In this document: in pieces, positions 43,488-53,536 of the stretch
How the letters are laid out: each line of letters opens with the position of its first letter
How positions within the stretch are numbered: position 1 is the stretch's first letter
Assembly (NCBI RefSeq): GCF_019925205.1
Contig: NC_083561.1
Location: forward strand, 18,227,217-18,291,216
Direction: 5' to 3'
Source of the DNA: Metopolophium dirhodum
Taxonomy: Eukaryota; Arthropoda; Insecta; Hemiptera; Aphididae
DNA: 64,000 nucleotides
Program-made: the position numbers and the translations under genes
The notes under the pieces: generated by a model
The model's input: only the letters and a program-made list of their open reading frames with translations
Told to the model about the DNA's origin: nothing
The model's database searches: none

Positions 43488-43914
43488 AAACAAAATAAGA
43501 TTATATTTTTTTAATATAAAGTATTGTATTTATTATGTTTATGTTTAAAAAATAATTTGATGATAGACACATGTAAATAAATAAACATTCTAAATTAAAA
43601 GTTTTTTGTTCAATTATTTAATTGTAAATAAGCTAAATATACCAACCATACAAAAAAAATGTTTTATTTATTAATTGAAGTAAACTTAACATAATAATCA
43701 CAAACTAATGTTTATAGATGATGTATAACCATAATTTATTTTAATTTGTTGATAATATTTATACATATGTGTGAATACATAAGCTAGTCTATTATTATAA
43801 GTATTATTCACTAATTAATATACACTATTTTTATTTTTTTTATTACTATCAGTTAGTGTATAAAAAAAACTATGACATTTTCAGAATAAAAAAAAAAAAA
43901 ATAAAAAATAAAAA

Positions 43915-44202
43915 ATGGAATCAAAATCATTTATTATGGATGAAATTAACGATGTTATCCGAAAGGCCGAGCAAATTGATCAAGCAATGGATGAGGCAGC
44001 AGTAGAATTTAAAAAAAAAATTAAAATTATTGATATAAAAATAAAAAAAGCGGGTTTAAAACAAAAAAAAATAATGAATGAAAAAAAAAAGATTGCAAAT
44101 GATTATTTACATTTGCTACATACAGATAAGAAACGTGAAAAAAATATTCGAAAAGAATTATCTATATTATATGCACAGTACAATTATATGAACAATGGTT
44201 AA
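43915..44202 (+). CDS. Polinton small Lys-rich coiled-coil protein
   Basis: A 95-residue ORF, MESKSFIMDEINDVIRKAEQ, then a strongly basic helical stretch with heptad-like spacing (IDIKIKKAGLKQKKIMNEKK). TTTTCAG ends at 43884, 30 bp before the ATG, a good acceptor. The position just upstream of PolB and the charge suggest a nucleic-acid-associated or structural protein, but there is no recognisable domain. Confidence 0.5.
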   Translation: MESKSFIMDEINDVIRKAEQIDQAMDEAAVEFKKKIKIIDIKIKKAGLKQKKIMNEKKKIANDYLHLLHTDKKREKNIRKELSILYAQYNYMNNG

Positions 44203-44385
44203 TAGTAATTCATAATTTTCTTGTTTTCATTTATTATTTTTTCACCTCAAAACAGCTTTTTTTATTTTTTATGTTTTGTAAATATATTCTAAATGTATTA
44301 ATTTATTTGAATGATATTTTAAATAAAATGATCTTTCTACATTATTATATTTTTTTTTTTTTATATATTCTATTACAGTTTCATC

Positions 44386-47300
44386 ATGAAAAGACAAACG
44401 GTGAGAAAATGCCAGCGGACAATTTCTACTGATAAAGAATTATTCGAAATTGAACGATTTAAAAAATGCTCGAAAACTTTTATCATAAAAAATACATTGG
44501 ATTTTATAGATTACACGCTTTTTTTTAACTATATTTCAGAGAAATTAATTTTTAAGTTAAAAGAATCGTGTAAAAATACATCTATAAAATTTAATTTAGT
44601 CGTGGATAGTGTTTACGAAAGAATTATTACACAAGAAGTACAGGATATTGCATTCAAAACTTTTAATGTTCTTGCATGTAATTCATCTAATTTTAAAAAA
44701 ATACTAAACGATATGTTCAATAAATTGTTGCGGGAAGAGACAGATTTTACACAGAAAGGTTCTGGATGGACGCTTAAGGTAATAGAAACATTACAGTTGA
44801 GAATCAATATAGTGAATCCTCTTAAAGGAGGAACATATATTGATTTACCTAAGCATATTAAAGATAAAAGAGCGATTATTAATGTGAAAAATAGTGATAA
44901 TAAATGTTTTAAATATGCATTATTATCCAAGTTTGATAATCGCTCTAATAAAACTAATTTTCATGAAAAATATTTTAAGATGTTAGAGTTAAAAAGTAGT
45001 TTAAATTTTAAATGTGTTGATTTTCCAACACCAATCAGTCAGATACCTAAATTTGAACGTATAAACAATATTTCAATAAATATTTATAGTTTGAATGACA
45101 AAAAAACTATTTTTCCCTTGTATGTATGTAATACCGAAAGAAATGATCATTTTGACCTATTTTTGTATAATAATGATGAAACATCGCATTATTGTTATAT
45201 TCATAATTTTTCAAGATTAATCAGAAGTCAGAAAACGAAAAATTGTTCGAAGCTAATTATTTGTAAGAGATGTTTCACAACTTTTGGTACTCAACCGTGC
45301 AAAAGTAAGCTTTGGGGTGTAGAAGGATTAAATGAACATCGACGCAATTGTGGAAAGAATCCGTTGGGGAGGCCTATAATGTTTGAAGAGGGGGATGATG
45401 ATTTCATCTATTTCAAAGGTTATAAAAAAACGCAGAGGATTCCATTTGTCATTTATGCAGATTTTGAATGTATATTAACTCCTAAACAACCTAATAAATT
45501 CATTAATAGACGTAAAAAACAAAAAAATCAGAAAACTCATGTTACACATTTACATGAAATTATGAGCTATGGGTTTTATGTAAAAGTTGACTATAGTATT
45601 ATATCGAAAGAGCTGGTAAAACAGTTTGAAATTCCGACGAAAGTAATTATTTATAGAGGTAAGAAAGCTGCAAAACAATTTATGAAAAATATGATCGATA
45701 TTGGAAATGAAATTAATAAAATTTATCAAATTAATACACCGATGGACAAATTAACTGATAAAGAGGAACAACGTTTTCAAAGAACCAAGTTCTGTCAAAA
45801 ATGTTCAAAACATTTTAAAAACAATAATTTGGTTAAAGTTCGAGATCACTGTCATTTTACTGGCAAATATAGGCAATGTCTCTGTCTTCAATGTAATTTC
45901 GAAATAACTAGTCCATCGTTCGTTCCAATATTCTTTCATAATTTATCTTATGATAGTCACTTCATAATTCGGGAACTAGGTTGCGATGATAAAGATATTC
46001 ATATTATTCCTAATTCATCGGAAAAATATATATCCTTTAGCAAGGAAATCGCACCTAGATTTAGTATTAAATTTGTCGATACATTCCGTTTTATGAGTGA
46101 GTCGCTAAGTAAACTTGCAGCCAATTTATCTGAAGATAAGTTGAGGTTTAGAGAAACCCTAAAAATATTTTCAATCAAATCATTAGATTGAGTTACACGG
46201 AAAGGAGTCTTCCCTTACGAATATGTCGATAGTTGGAGTAAATTAGACAATGCTTTTTTACCATCAAAGCTTGAATTTTATAACTCGTTAACAGATGAAC
46301 AAATTAGTGATGAAGATTATAGACATGCAAAAAATGTATGGAATACATTTGACGTAAAGACTTTGGGTGAATATAGCGATCTTTATTTAAAAACTGATGT
46401 TACCATACTAGCTGACGTGTTCGAAAATTTTAGAGACATATGTTTATCTACTCTCAGAATAGATCCTGCTCATTATATGACTGCCCCTGGATTTGCTTTT
46501 GATTGTATGCTTAAGTATACAAAGGTTAAATTAGAGAGGTTAAAGGATTATAATATGTTACTCTACTTCGAAAAATCAATCCGAGGCGGTATTTGTCAAT
46601 CAACTAAAAGATATGCTAAAGCAAACATACCAAATATTGAAGGATTGGACTATAATTCGAATGAACCGATTACTTGGATTACATATCTCGACTGTGTAAA
46701 TTTATATGGAAAGTCTATGTTGACAGAACTACCTTTTAAAGATTTTGAATGGGTTGATGATCTCGACATAGATGTAACTAAAATTTCTGAAGATTCTGAA
46801 GTAGGATATATATTAGAAGTTGATATCGAGTACCCTAAACATTTACATAAAACCCATAATGATTTTCCGTTTTTACCGTTTAACGAATGCCCACCAAATT
46901 CGAAAGTTGAGAAATTGTTAACTACTCTATCACCGAAAAAAAACTATATTGTACATTACAAAAATTTAAAACAAGCGATTTCTCACGGTCTTAAATTAGT
47001 AAAAATTCATCGAGCTATCCGCTTTTCACAAAAAAAATGGATGGCATCATACATTGAGTTCTGTACAAAAATGAGAGCAGAAGCAAAAAATGAGTTTGAA
47101 AAAAATTTCTGGAAGTTGTTAATTAATAGCGTTTTTGGTAAATGTATGGAGAATGTCCGAGCAAGAACTTCTATAAAACTGGTTTCATCAGAAAAAAAAG
47201 CGAATAAACTAATGACAAAAACTAGTTTTAAAGACAGAACTATATACTCTAAAAATCTCATGGCTATTCACCAACATAAGGAAACTATTAAATTCGATAA

Positions 47301-47925
47301 GGCAATTTATGTGGGATTTGCAATTTTAGACGTTTCGAAAACATTTATGTACGATTTTCACTATAATGTCATGAAGAAAAGGTATGGTACTAAAATTAGT
47401 TCTTTATATTCGGATACTGATTCCTTGATATACGCTATTCAAACTACAAATTTTTTCAATGATTTAAAAAATGATTTATTACCATATTTTGATACATCTA
47501 ACTATCCCAAAGACCATTATTGTTTTAGCGAATTACATAAAAGTCAGCCAGGCTTTTTCAAGGATGAATTGAAAGGAATTATACTTAAAGAATTCGTTTC
47601 ATTAAGACCGAAATTATATGCGTACAAAACTGTAGACGGTACTGAGGAAAAAAAAGCAAAAGGCGTAAAGAAATATATTATTAAAAAACATATGCAATTC
47701 GAAAATTATAAGGATATACTACACGCTTTTATAAACCATTTATCTGTTAAGGATAAATTAACTCACAGGGTCATGAATTTTATCCAATCAAACAAACATG
47801 TTGTTCAATCGAAAACAATGAACAAACTTGTTCTAAGCGCTAATGACGATAAACGTTATATAAATGACGACGGGATAAATACTTTGGCTTATGGTCACTA
47901 CAAACTAGATAAATTATATAATTAA
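44386..47925 (+). pseudogene. polB: Protein-primed DNA polymerase B with one in-frame stop
   Basis: The frame is continuous over 1,179 codons except for TGA at 46189-46191. N-terminal Cys/His motif: CKRCFTTFGTQPC...HRRNC (~residues 301-326). Exonuclease: YADFECIL (D359/E361) and HNLSYDSHF (~residue 520), with a zinc-binding CQKCSKHF...DHCHFTGKYRQC just before Exo II. Palm: motif A YLDCVNLYGK (~769), motif B LLINSVFGK (~912) and motif C YSDTDSLIY (~1010). This is the Polinton pPolB that would replicate the element from protein-primed ends. The stop falls between the exonuclease and polymerase domains, giving pieces of 601 and ~577 residues. A TATTACAG acceptor ends 7 bp before the ATG. Single nonsense mutation is the simplest reading. 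Confidence 0.93.
46189..46191 (+). other. In-frame TGA in PolB
   Basis: Sequence on both sides is conserved polymerase: IFSIKSLD before, and TRKGVFPYEYVDSW after. The frame does not change. Confidence 0.9.
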
Positions 47926-48106
47926 AGAAAAAAAAGACTTGATAAATCTCCAATCGGTATAAACAGAAAGCGCTATCAAACGGTAGTGAAGTAAATTTTT
48001 TTTTTTTTTTGTTTTTAAAAAAATTACAAACTGAAAACAAATAATTATTTCAACTTTTTTTCTGGCATTTATTATAAAAGTATTACATGTTATACATAAA
48101 AAATTA
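47926..48106. terminator. Convergent 3' ends of PolB and integrase
   Basis: About 180 bp of A/T-rich sequence with long T and A runs between the stop codons of the convergent genes. It probably holds both polyadenylation regions. Confidence 0.35.
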
Positions 48107-49024
48107 TTATTTAAAAATATCTGATGATGTTATCCACGAATTTTGACTTGAATCAAAACCCAACCATTTAACAAACATTTTATTCCCAACTTTTTTCACA
48201 ATACGTTCAATAAGAAAGGTGTTTGGAAAATTAGTTAATTTAATTTCCTGTTCATAAAAACCACCTAAGATTATATTGTTTGATTCATCCTTTAGTTGAT
48301 AAGTTACTGGATTTGTCTGTAAAACTTTTGAAACTGTAAATATTTCCGTTGTCCAATTCGGGGTATATCCTTTACTAAATATATGTTTATACTTAGATAT
48401 TCGTACTTTATCGCTAACTTTAAATTTTGGTTTATACAATGTTTGTAAATTTTTATATGTACTAAATTTAATTCTGTTTGTATCCATTCGAGCTTAATTA
48501 GGTGTGCATTTGATTGTTCTATGTTTTGTATTATTATAGTTATTTATAATTTTTGATATTGTATTATACCAATTCCATGTACCTGTTGCAGTGAAATGTT
48601 TATATATATTATTTTTAAGTGTTTGTATCACACGTTCTGCGATTGAACATTTAATAACACTGTATGAACTGTAATGTTTAATTTTATATTTTTTCATTAA
48701 ATCTTGAAATTGAGTATTATAAAATTCTGTACCATTATCTGTCTGTAAAAATTTTGGATTAGCTTTTTTCAATATATTAACCATTCCTTTTGTACATTCT
48801 TTTGCTGATTTATTTTTCAGCGGTTCCACAAATACATATTTGCTATATGTATCTATAACAACTAATATAAATTTAAAACCGTAATTTTTTTTAGAATGAG
48901 ATTGCATATCCATTAAATCAGCTTGCCATAGGTCGTCAATAAACCGTGTAACCACACTACGTCTAGGAAATATTTTTCTCGCTGGTCGATGTAGCTCATT
49001 AGCTATACCCTCTAAGGTCGTCAT
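48107..49024 (-). pseudogene. int: Polinton chromodomain integrase with one in-frame stop
   Basis: ATG at 49024. The catalytic core has D36 (WQADLMDM), D96 (LQTDNGTEF) and E130 (SIAERVIQTLK), a D-D(33)-E spacing typical of retroviral-type integrases. The TAA at 48496-48494 interrupts the frame after CTPN; the frame continues with ARMDTNRIKF, an SH3-like segment (YKPKFKVSDKVRISKY), and a C-terminal chromodomain (FLIERIVKKVGNKMFVKWLG, then SWI). The full frame is 306 codons. Without read-through the product is a 176-residue core lacking the chromodomain. It would insert the linear element DNA. Its ATG overlaps the stop of the preceding gene by one base (TAATG). Confidence 0.92.
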
Positions 49025-50043
49025 TATGCTATAATATTTCTCTCACGCAGTTCTTCTAAAATAGATATGATTTCGTTATTAACACCAGTATTACCAACAC
49101 TTTGCGATGATGTCAAAAGATTTAATCTAGTTACTAGCTCATTCGGATCGTCATAATAAACTAATTGGGTTTGAGGTAAGACATCTTTATATAAACCACT
49201 ACCTGTCTTTGGATCAGGTGATGAAGTAAAATTAATCATATCTGTAGACATACGATCTGAAGGTGAAAAACTGCTTGCTGATTGATTAAAATCAAATGGA
49301 TCATTTTCTTGTGTTATTTTTCTACGTTTAGCGTTTAATAAGCCAAAAGGACTAGAAGGTAAAGTATTGTTAAATGATTTTAAGTTAATTCGTGGAGTTG
49401 TATTCTCATTAATTTTATCTATTTCTTCATTAAACTGTTTTTCCTCCATTTTCATTCGATCATACAACGGTTTTACAACAGTCACCCATTTATGATACCT
49501 TGAGGTTCTAGGTTTTCCATCTGCTTTTAAATGGACTCCAGAAGTTTTCAAAATATTGTAATAAGATTCTATATCTTCTATAGTTGTTTTTTTTGGTTCC
49601 TTCTCACATAATAAAGACCATAAACCTGGTGTGAATTTATAATATTTATTAAGCAGCAGTAATTTACCGTGACTAAAAGTTACAGAATGTTTTCCTATTT
49701 TATATGAATCACTATTTTTATCATAATGCATACCATAGGATTTATCATAACGTATTGATTTAGGACGGTTATTTAAAAAATTTTCAAATGGTGAATTTAT
49801 TTCGTTATCATCATCATCTTCACTAGTGCATGAGGTTTCTGATTTATTTTCTAGTACAGTTGACTGTGTGTTACATATTTCATTTTGTTTTGCATGTGTA
49901 CTCAATGGTTCAATTATTGGTTTAAATGCCTCACGGAAATAGTTTTCAGAATCTATAACACCACGTTTCATTTCCATTATTTTTCGTTTAATATTTTTTT
50001 TTGATGTTATTAAATTTTCCAATAAAACTTTTTGTTTGTTCAT
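49024..50043 (-). CDS. DUF8207-like Polinton protein
   Basis: A 339-residue ORF. The N-terminal ~110 residues are charged, with acidic EDDDDNEI. The conserved core at ~115-215 holds YDKSYGMHYDKNSDSYKIG, TPGLWSLLCEKEP, IEDIESYYNILKTSGVHLK and RTSRYHKWVTVVKPLYDRM. This GLW and K-W layout matches the arthropod family called DUF8207, often found beside Polinton integrases. The C-terminal part has Ser-rich low complexity and GSGLYKDVLP. Function unknown. A TATATAAATA box at about 50128-50119 on the minus strand lies 75-85 bp upstream. It is transcribed toward integrase, with stop and start overlapping by one base. Confidence 0.75.
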   Translation of the reverse strand: MNKQKVLLENLITSKKNIKRKIMEMKRGVIDSENYFREAFKPIIEPLSTHAKQNEICNTQSTVLENKSETSCTSEDDDDNEINSPFENFLNNRPKSIRYDKSYGMHYDKNSDSYKIGKHSVTFSHGKLLLLNKYYKFTPGLWSLLCEKEPKKTTIEDIESYYNILKTSGVHLKADGKPRTSRYHKWVTVVKPLYDRMKMEEKQFNEEIDKINENTTPRINLKSFNNTLPSSPFGLLNAKRRKITQENDPFDFNQSASSFSPSDRMSTDMINFTSSPDPKTGSGLYKDVLPQTQLVYYDDPNELVTRLNLLTSSQSVGNTGVNNEIISILEELRERNIIA

Positions 50044-50146
50044 TGTAAATAATAAAAGTACTATACCTGTATCGTATGACTGTCGATAACACTATGTAGA
50101 TAATAACTGTGTGACGGTATATTTATATAGGTATAAATATATAAAA

Positions 50147-50840
50147 TTATTTTATTTTAATGAACGTATGAAACCCACATCTATACCTTCCTTCATTCAT
50201 TTCCCGAGTTTTATCGATGACCATAAACCCATAATCACTATGATTCCAACATAAATGAGAAATTTTACGAAATTCTGAGAAATCCATATCTGTAGACGAA
50301 TGATCGTTGAATATATGTCGTAAATTTGTATCATCTTGTTTAAGTATCATTAAGAAGTTTGCGTTATCTCTTACTAGCTGTTTTGATATTTTAGAATATG
50401 TCTGTGCTAAATAAAATACAGAGCTAGCACCTGAATGTCTGCCCATGCTAAAGTATTCTCTGATTACGGATTGTGGACCACATATCACATCATCAAAAAT
50501 GATAATTGAATTTTTTTTGGTTAAGTTTGGTTTTATAACCTTATCAGCGCTTGTAAATATGAAAAAATTAGCACCTTTTATATCATCTATTATTTTTTTC
50601 AGTAAGACATATTTTTCCTGATTAGAGGTTTTCGAGTATAAATAAATATTTTCAAATCTTAACCCGTTTGCATGTGTGATCAGATTATACATTATATTTG
50701 TTTTTCCTGAGCCACTGGGACCAACTAGTATAGCACGTATAGTATCAGGTAATAACGAACCATGTCTTGATGGTTTTTTTTACTACCTGAACATCTACAT
50801 TTATTACATCTAATATATCTTTCTGTTCAATCAAATTCAT
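50147..50840 (-). pseudogene. FtsK/HerA-type packaging ATPase with one-base shift
   Basis: The ATG at 50840 opens MNLIEQKDILDVINVDVQVV. The frame then changes at an A8 run (50774-50781), after which the second frame supplies ILVGPSGSGKTN (Walker A, ~50720-50700), NSIIIFDDV (Walker B), a FYLAQTYSKI sensor-like motif and the ending GFHTFIKIK. The total is ~231 codons, the usual size of the Polinton ATPase. The enzyme would package element DNA into capsids. One extra A explains the break. The ORF from 50692 alone lacks Walker A. A TATAAATTT box at 50880-50872 lies 31 bp before the ATG. Confidence 0.88.
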
Positions 50841-50850
50841 ATTATTTTCG

Positions 50851-50880
50851 TATAAATACTCTAGATTTTTTAAATTTATA
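50851..50880. promoter_or_regulatory. Compact divergent promoter
   Basis: Only 51 bp separate the ATPase ATG (50840, minus) from the PLA2-like ATG (50892, plus). A plus-strand TATAAATA (50851-50858) and a minus-strand TATAAATTT (50880-50872) face each other, each ~30-34 bp from its gene's start codon. The core promoters must overlap and the 5' leaders would be very short. Confidence 0.6.
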
Positions 50881-50891
50881 ACCAGTTATAG

Positions 50892-51524
50892 ATGGCGTGT
50901 TCAACTCGTAAGTACAATTCAAACAAGACTGGTAAAGGATTTGTAAACTCCCTTATAAATAGTCTCCCGTTCGAAGCTCATATTTCAGGATATCAGTATT
51001 GTGGTCCTGGTACGAAATTAAAAAAGAGACTAGATCGTGGTGATAAAGGAATAAACCCATTGGATGCTGCTTGTCGTGACCACGATATTGTGTATGCAAC
51101 AAGTAAAAATTTAGACGATAGACATAAAGCTGATAAAGTGTTAGAAAATCGAGCTTGGGAAAGATTTAAAGCAAAAGATACACCTAGAAAAGAGAAATTA
51201 GTTGCGTACGCAGTAACAAACGCAATGAAAGCTAAAAGAAAAATAGGTATGGGTTGCAAACGGAAACGTGCTATAAAAACAAATTGTATACTAGCAGCGA
51301 AAAAAAAAAGAATCTCAAAAAAAAAGAATGGTGGTAAAAGGTTGATTTTAGTACCGAGACAATCAGGAGGTGCAATTCCCTTAATACCTATATTTGCAGG
51401 ATTGTCAGCACTTGGTAGTTTGATGTCTGGAGGTGCTAGTGTGTATAATGCGGTTCAAAATTCAAAAAGAAAAAAAGGCAGTGGTTTGAAATCAAACAAG
51501 AATAGGTTAAGGAAAAAAAACTGA
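50892..51524 (+). CDS. PLA2-like minor virion protein
   Basis: A 210-residue ORF. Residues ~34-80 form a parvovirus-VP1-like phospholipase A2: YQYCGPGT calcium loop and NPLDAACRDHDIVYA with the His-Asp pair. Then a basic stretch (AMKAKRKIGMGCKRKRAIK) and a Gly/Ala-rich hydrophobic segment (GGAIPLIPIFAGLSALGSL) followed by a Lys-rich tail, a plan like adenoviral core/minor proteins. In parvoviruses such a PLA2 opens the endosome; a similar role for a Polinton virion is an inference. The ORF ends AGG AAA AAA AAC TGA, directly on a slippery heptamer leading to the protease frame. Confidence 0.85.
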   Translation: MACSTRKYNSNKTGKGFVNSLINSLPFEAHISGYQYCGPGTKLKKRLDRGDKGINPLDAACRDHDIVYATSKNLDDRHKADKVLENRAWERFKAKDTPRKEKLVAYAVTNAMKAKRKIGMGCKRKRAIKTNCILAAKKKRISKKKNGGKRLILVPRQSGGAIPLIPIFAGLSALGSLMSGGASVYNAVQNSKRKKGSGLKSNKNRLRKKN

Positions 51525-51895
51525 CGATCACGCTACCTGATAGACCGCTTTCGTCTCAAGATATTATAAAATATATCGGAAAATTGAAAATCAATCATTT
51601 CCGTGGTGTCTTTTCACGTGATAACTTACCTAAAAAACCACATACGATTGAATGTGGTATATTAAACTTGGATACATCTTCAGGCGACGGAAGCCATTGG
51701 GTAGCGTTTTATAAAAATAAGGACAAAGTTGTATATTTTGATAGCTTTGGTGATTTACCACCACCAATTGAATTACAACATTATTTCAGACAGTTCAAAA
51801 TAGTATACAACTATTCCAACTATCAAGACTTCAATACATTTAACTGTGGTCATTTATGTCTTGAATTCTTGCAATGCATGAATCTATTACATTAA
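51506..51895 (+). CDS. Adenain-like maturation protease (no own ATG)
   Basis: The frame opens at 51506, inside the end of the PLA2-like ORF, and has no ATG before its catalytic residues. It reads ITLPDRPLSSQDIIKYIG, FRGVFSRDNLP, GSHWVAFYK (catalytic His), VVYFDSFGDLPPP (acid residue) and FNCGHLCLEFLQC (catalytic Cys). This is the adenovirus/SUMO-type cysteine protease of Polintons that would cut capsid precursors. It lies in the -1 frame relative to the PLA2-like ORF. Expression is likely through -1 frameshifting at A AAA AAC (51515-51521) or, if the A8 run has lost a base, as a direct fusion. It overlaps the next gene by 22 bp. Confidence 0.85.
   Translation, partial: VKEKKLTITLPDRPLSSQDIIKYIGKLKINHFRGVFSRDNLPKKPHTIECGILNLDTSSGDGSHWVAFYKNKDKVVYFDSFGDLPPPIELQHYFRQFKIVYNYSNYQDFNTFNCGHLCLEFLQCMNLLH
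51515..51521 (+). promoter_or_regulatory. Candidate -1 ribosomal frameshift site
   Basis: A AAA AAC in the zero frame of the PLA2-like ORF, followed at once by its TGA. Slipping back one base continues with CTG ACG ATC, the protease frame. The heptamer fits X XXY YYZ and is one of the efficient natural sites. No downstream pseudoknot was worked out. Confidence 0.55.
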
Positions 51896-52614
51896 ATCTA
51901 ACTGGAAATTCAACTGTATTGTCGGTAAATTATTTTCCATCTCTAAACGTTTACGAGGATTCAGAAATAGCTTTGTTATCTTTGCAAACGTGCAATTCAT
52001 TTCCAAATATTATAAATCCAACTAATAACCGGCTGAGAATAAAATCAATTCCTCCAGATAGAATAGCAAAAATTCAATTTTTTGTACCAGCCGAATGCCG
52101 TGACATAGAAGATATTAACAAATATATGGTAGAAGAGTTATCTCAAGTTAATAAAGTCTACGGAACAAAGCTGACATTCAGTGTACGTATTGATCCTGTC
52201 GATTTTAGAACGTATATAAAATGTAATGGAATACTAAACTTTGAGCATCCGTATAGTATAGCACCTGTTTTTGGGTATAGAAAGAAAGTTTGTGGACCGT
52301 TTCATGAAGAACATCGATCGGATAAAGCTGCAAATTTAAACACAATTAATTCTATAAAAGTAATGTGTAATATAGCACATGGGTCATTCAACAACCAACT
52401 TCAAAACCATTCGATATATGAGTTTTTCCCAAGTGGGAGAAGAGGAACAAAGGTTGTTCAATCTCCGGTAAACCTTATATATTACAGATTAAACAAAACA
52501 GATATTAATTCAATTACTGTTCAGTTAGTTGACCAAAACAATAATCCAATTGACAATTTTAACGAAACGTTAACAGTTGTTCTGCATATTAAACGTCACG
52601 GATCTCATCATTAA
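51874..52614 (+). CDS. Penton-like minor capsid protein, copy 1
   Basis: A 246-residue ORF, MHESITLNLTGNSTVLSVNY. Residues ~100-245 are strongly similar to the next gene: YIKCNGILNFEHPYSIAPVF, NLNTINSIKVMCNIA, HSIYEFFP and DNFNETLTVVLHIKR. Beta-rich composition, length and position just before the MCP fit the Polinton penton homologue (single jelly roll) that would fill the capsid vertices. The ATG overlaps the protease end by 22 bp. The middle (~residues 50-90) differs most from copy 2. Confidence 0.75.
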   Translation: MHESITLNLTGNSTVLSVNYFPSLNVYEDSEIALLSLQTCNSFPNIINPTNNRLRIKSIPPDRIAKIQFFVPAECRDIEDINKYMVEELSQVNKVYGTKLTFSVRIDPVDFRTYIKCNGILNFEHPYSIAPVFGYRKKVCGPFHEEHRSDKAANLNTINSIKVMCNIAHGSFNNQLQNHSIYEFFPSGRRGTKVVQSPVNLIYYRLNKTDINSITVQLVDQNNNPIDNFNETLTVVLHIKRHGSHH

Positions 52615-52635
52615 ATTTATATCTTAGATTTTGTA

Positions 52636-53376
52636 ATGTATGAGTCAGTTACTTTAAGTTTAACTGGGAATGCTACCATATTATCTGTAAATTATTTTCC
52701 ACCTATAAACCTTTACGAGGACTCAGAAATAGCTTTGTTATGTTTACAGTCATTTAATTCGTTTCCAAATATTAATGATAATAATAATAAATTTTCTATA
52801 CAAGTAGCTGAGAATGAAAACAATAATGATCCTATGATATGTTTTATTACATTGGAAGAGGGTTGTTATGAAATTGAAGATATTAAGCAACGAGTTAAGA
52901 AGCAAATAGATGACTATAATAGTAAAAACTTAACCAATTTAACATTCGACATTACAGTTGATCCTAACGATTTCAGATCGTATATAAAATGTAATGGGAT
53001 ACTACACTTTGAGCATCCGTATAGTATAGCACCTGTATTCGGTTTTGAAAAACGAGTATATAAGCCACACAATGAAATTCTTCGATCGGAAAAAGCTGTA
53101 AATTTAAACACAATTAATTCTATAAAAGTAATGTGTAATATAGCTCAAGGATCATTCAACAACCATCTTCAGAGTCATTCGATTTATGAGTTTTTCCCAA
53201 GTGAAAGGACAGGGTTGAAAGTAATTCAGTCACCACCAAATTTAATATATTACAAATTGAATAAAACAAATATTGATTCGATAACCGTTCAGTTAGTTGA
53301 TCAAGATCATAATCCGATTGATAATTTTGGTGAGGCATTGACAATTGTGTTGCATATTAAACGTTACGGATCTTGA
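52636..53376 (+). CDS. Penton-like minor capsid protein, copy 2
   Basis: A 246-residue ORF, MYESVTLSLTGNATILSVNY, with the same length and plan as copy 1 and 21 bp downstream of it. Conserved blocks include YIKCNGILHFEHPYSIAPVF, a LNTINSIKVMCNIAQGSFNN segment and LVDQDHNPIDNF. The segment at residues ~50-95 is unrelated or very divergent (Asn/Glu-rich here). Both copies are intact, so both may be used. TGA is followed by GATG, the start of the next small ORF. Confidence 0.75.
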   Translation: MYESVTLSLTGNATILSVNYFPPINLYEDSEIALLCLQSFNSFPNINDNNNKFSIQVAENENNNDPMICFITLEEGCYEIEDIKQRVKKQIDDYNSKNLTNLTFDITVDPNDFRSYIKCNGILHFEHPYSIAPVFGFEKRVYKPHNEILRSEKAVNLNTINSIKVMCNIAQGSFNNHLQSHSIYEFFPSERTGLKVIQSPPNLIYYKLNKTNIDSITVQLVDQDHNPIDNFGEALTIVLHIKRYGS

Positions 53377-53377
53377 G

Positions 53378-53536
53378 ATGGGTTTAAAATTCAATATAAA
53401 CCCACTACTTCGGATCAGTACAACTAGTCATAAGACTAAAGTGCTACCAGCAACATCAAATCAAATAAAAAAATTGACGGTGAAGAATAAAAAAATTTTA
53501 CAAGCTTTGGGTTATCAATTAAAGCAGAATGCCTGA
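53378..53536 (+). CDS. Small basic protein upstream of MCP
   Basis: 52 residues from the ATG at 53378, one base after the preceding stop. The sequence begins MGLKFNINPLLRIST and ends NKKILQALGYQLKQNA. It is basic and ends in a helix with a KNKKxLxxLG pattern. Short basic ORFs in this position occur in insect Polintons. It overlaps the MCP start by 8 bp. Role unknown; a cement or scaffold-type virion peptide is a guess. Confidence 0.6.
   Translation: MGLKFNINPLLRISTTSHKTKVLPATSNQIKKLTVKNKKILQALGYQLKQNA

Noticed and set aside
44613..44930. Minus-strand ORF inside PolB
   Set aside because: Shadow of the PolB frame with no motif.
46189..46191. TGA in PolB as a selenocysteine or read-through codon
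   Set aside because: No reason to expect selenocysteine between the exonuclease and polymerase domains, and integrase has an independent TAA. Mutation is simpler.
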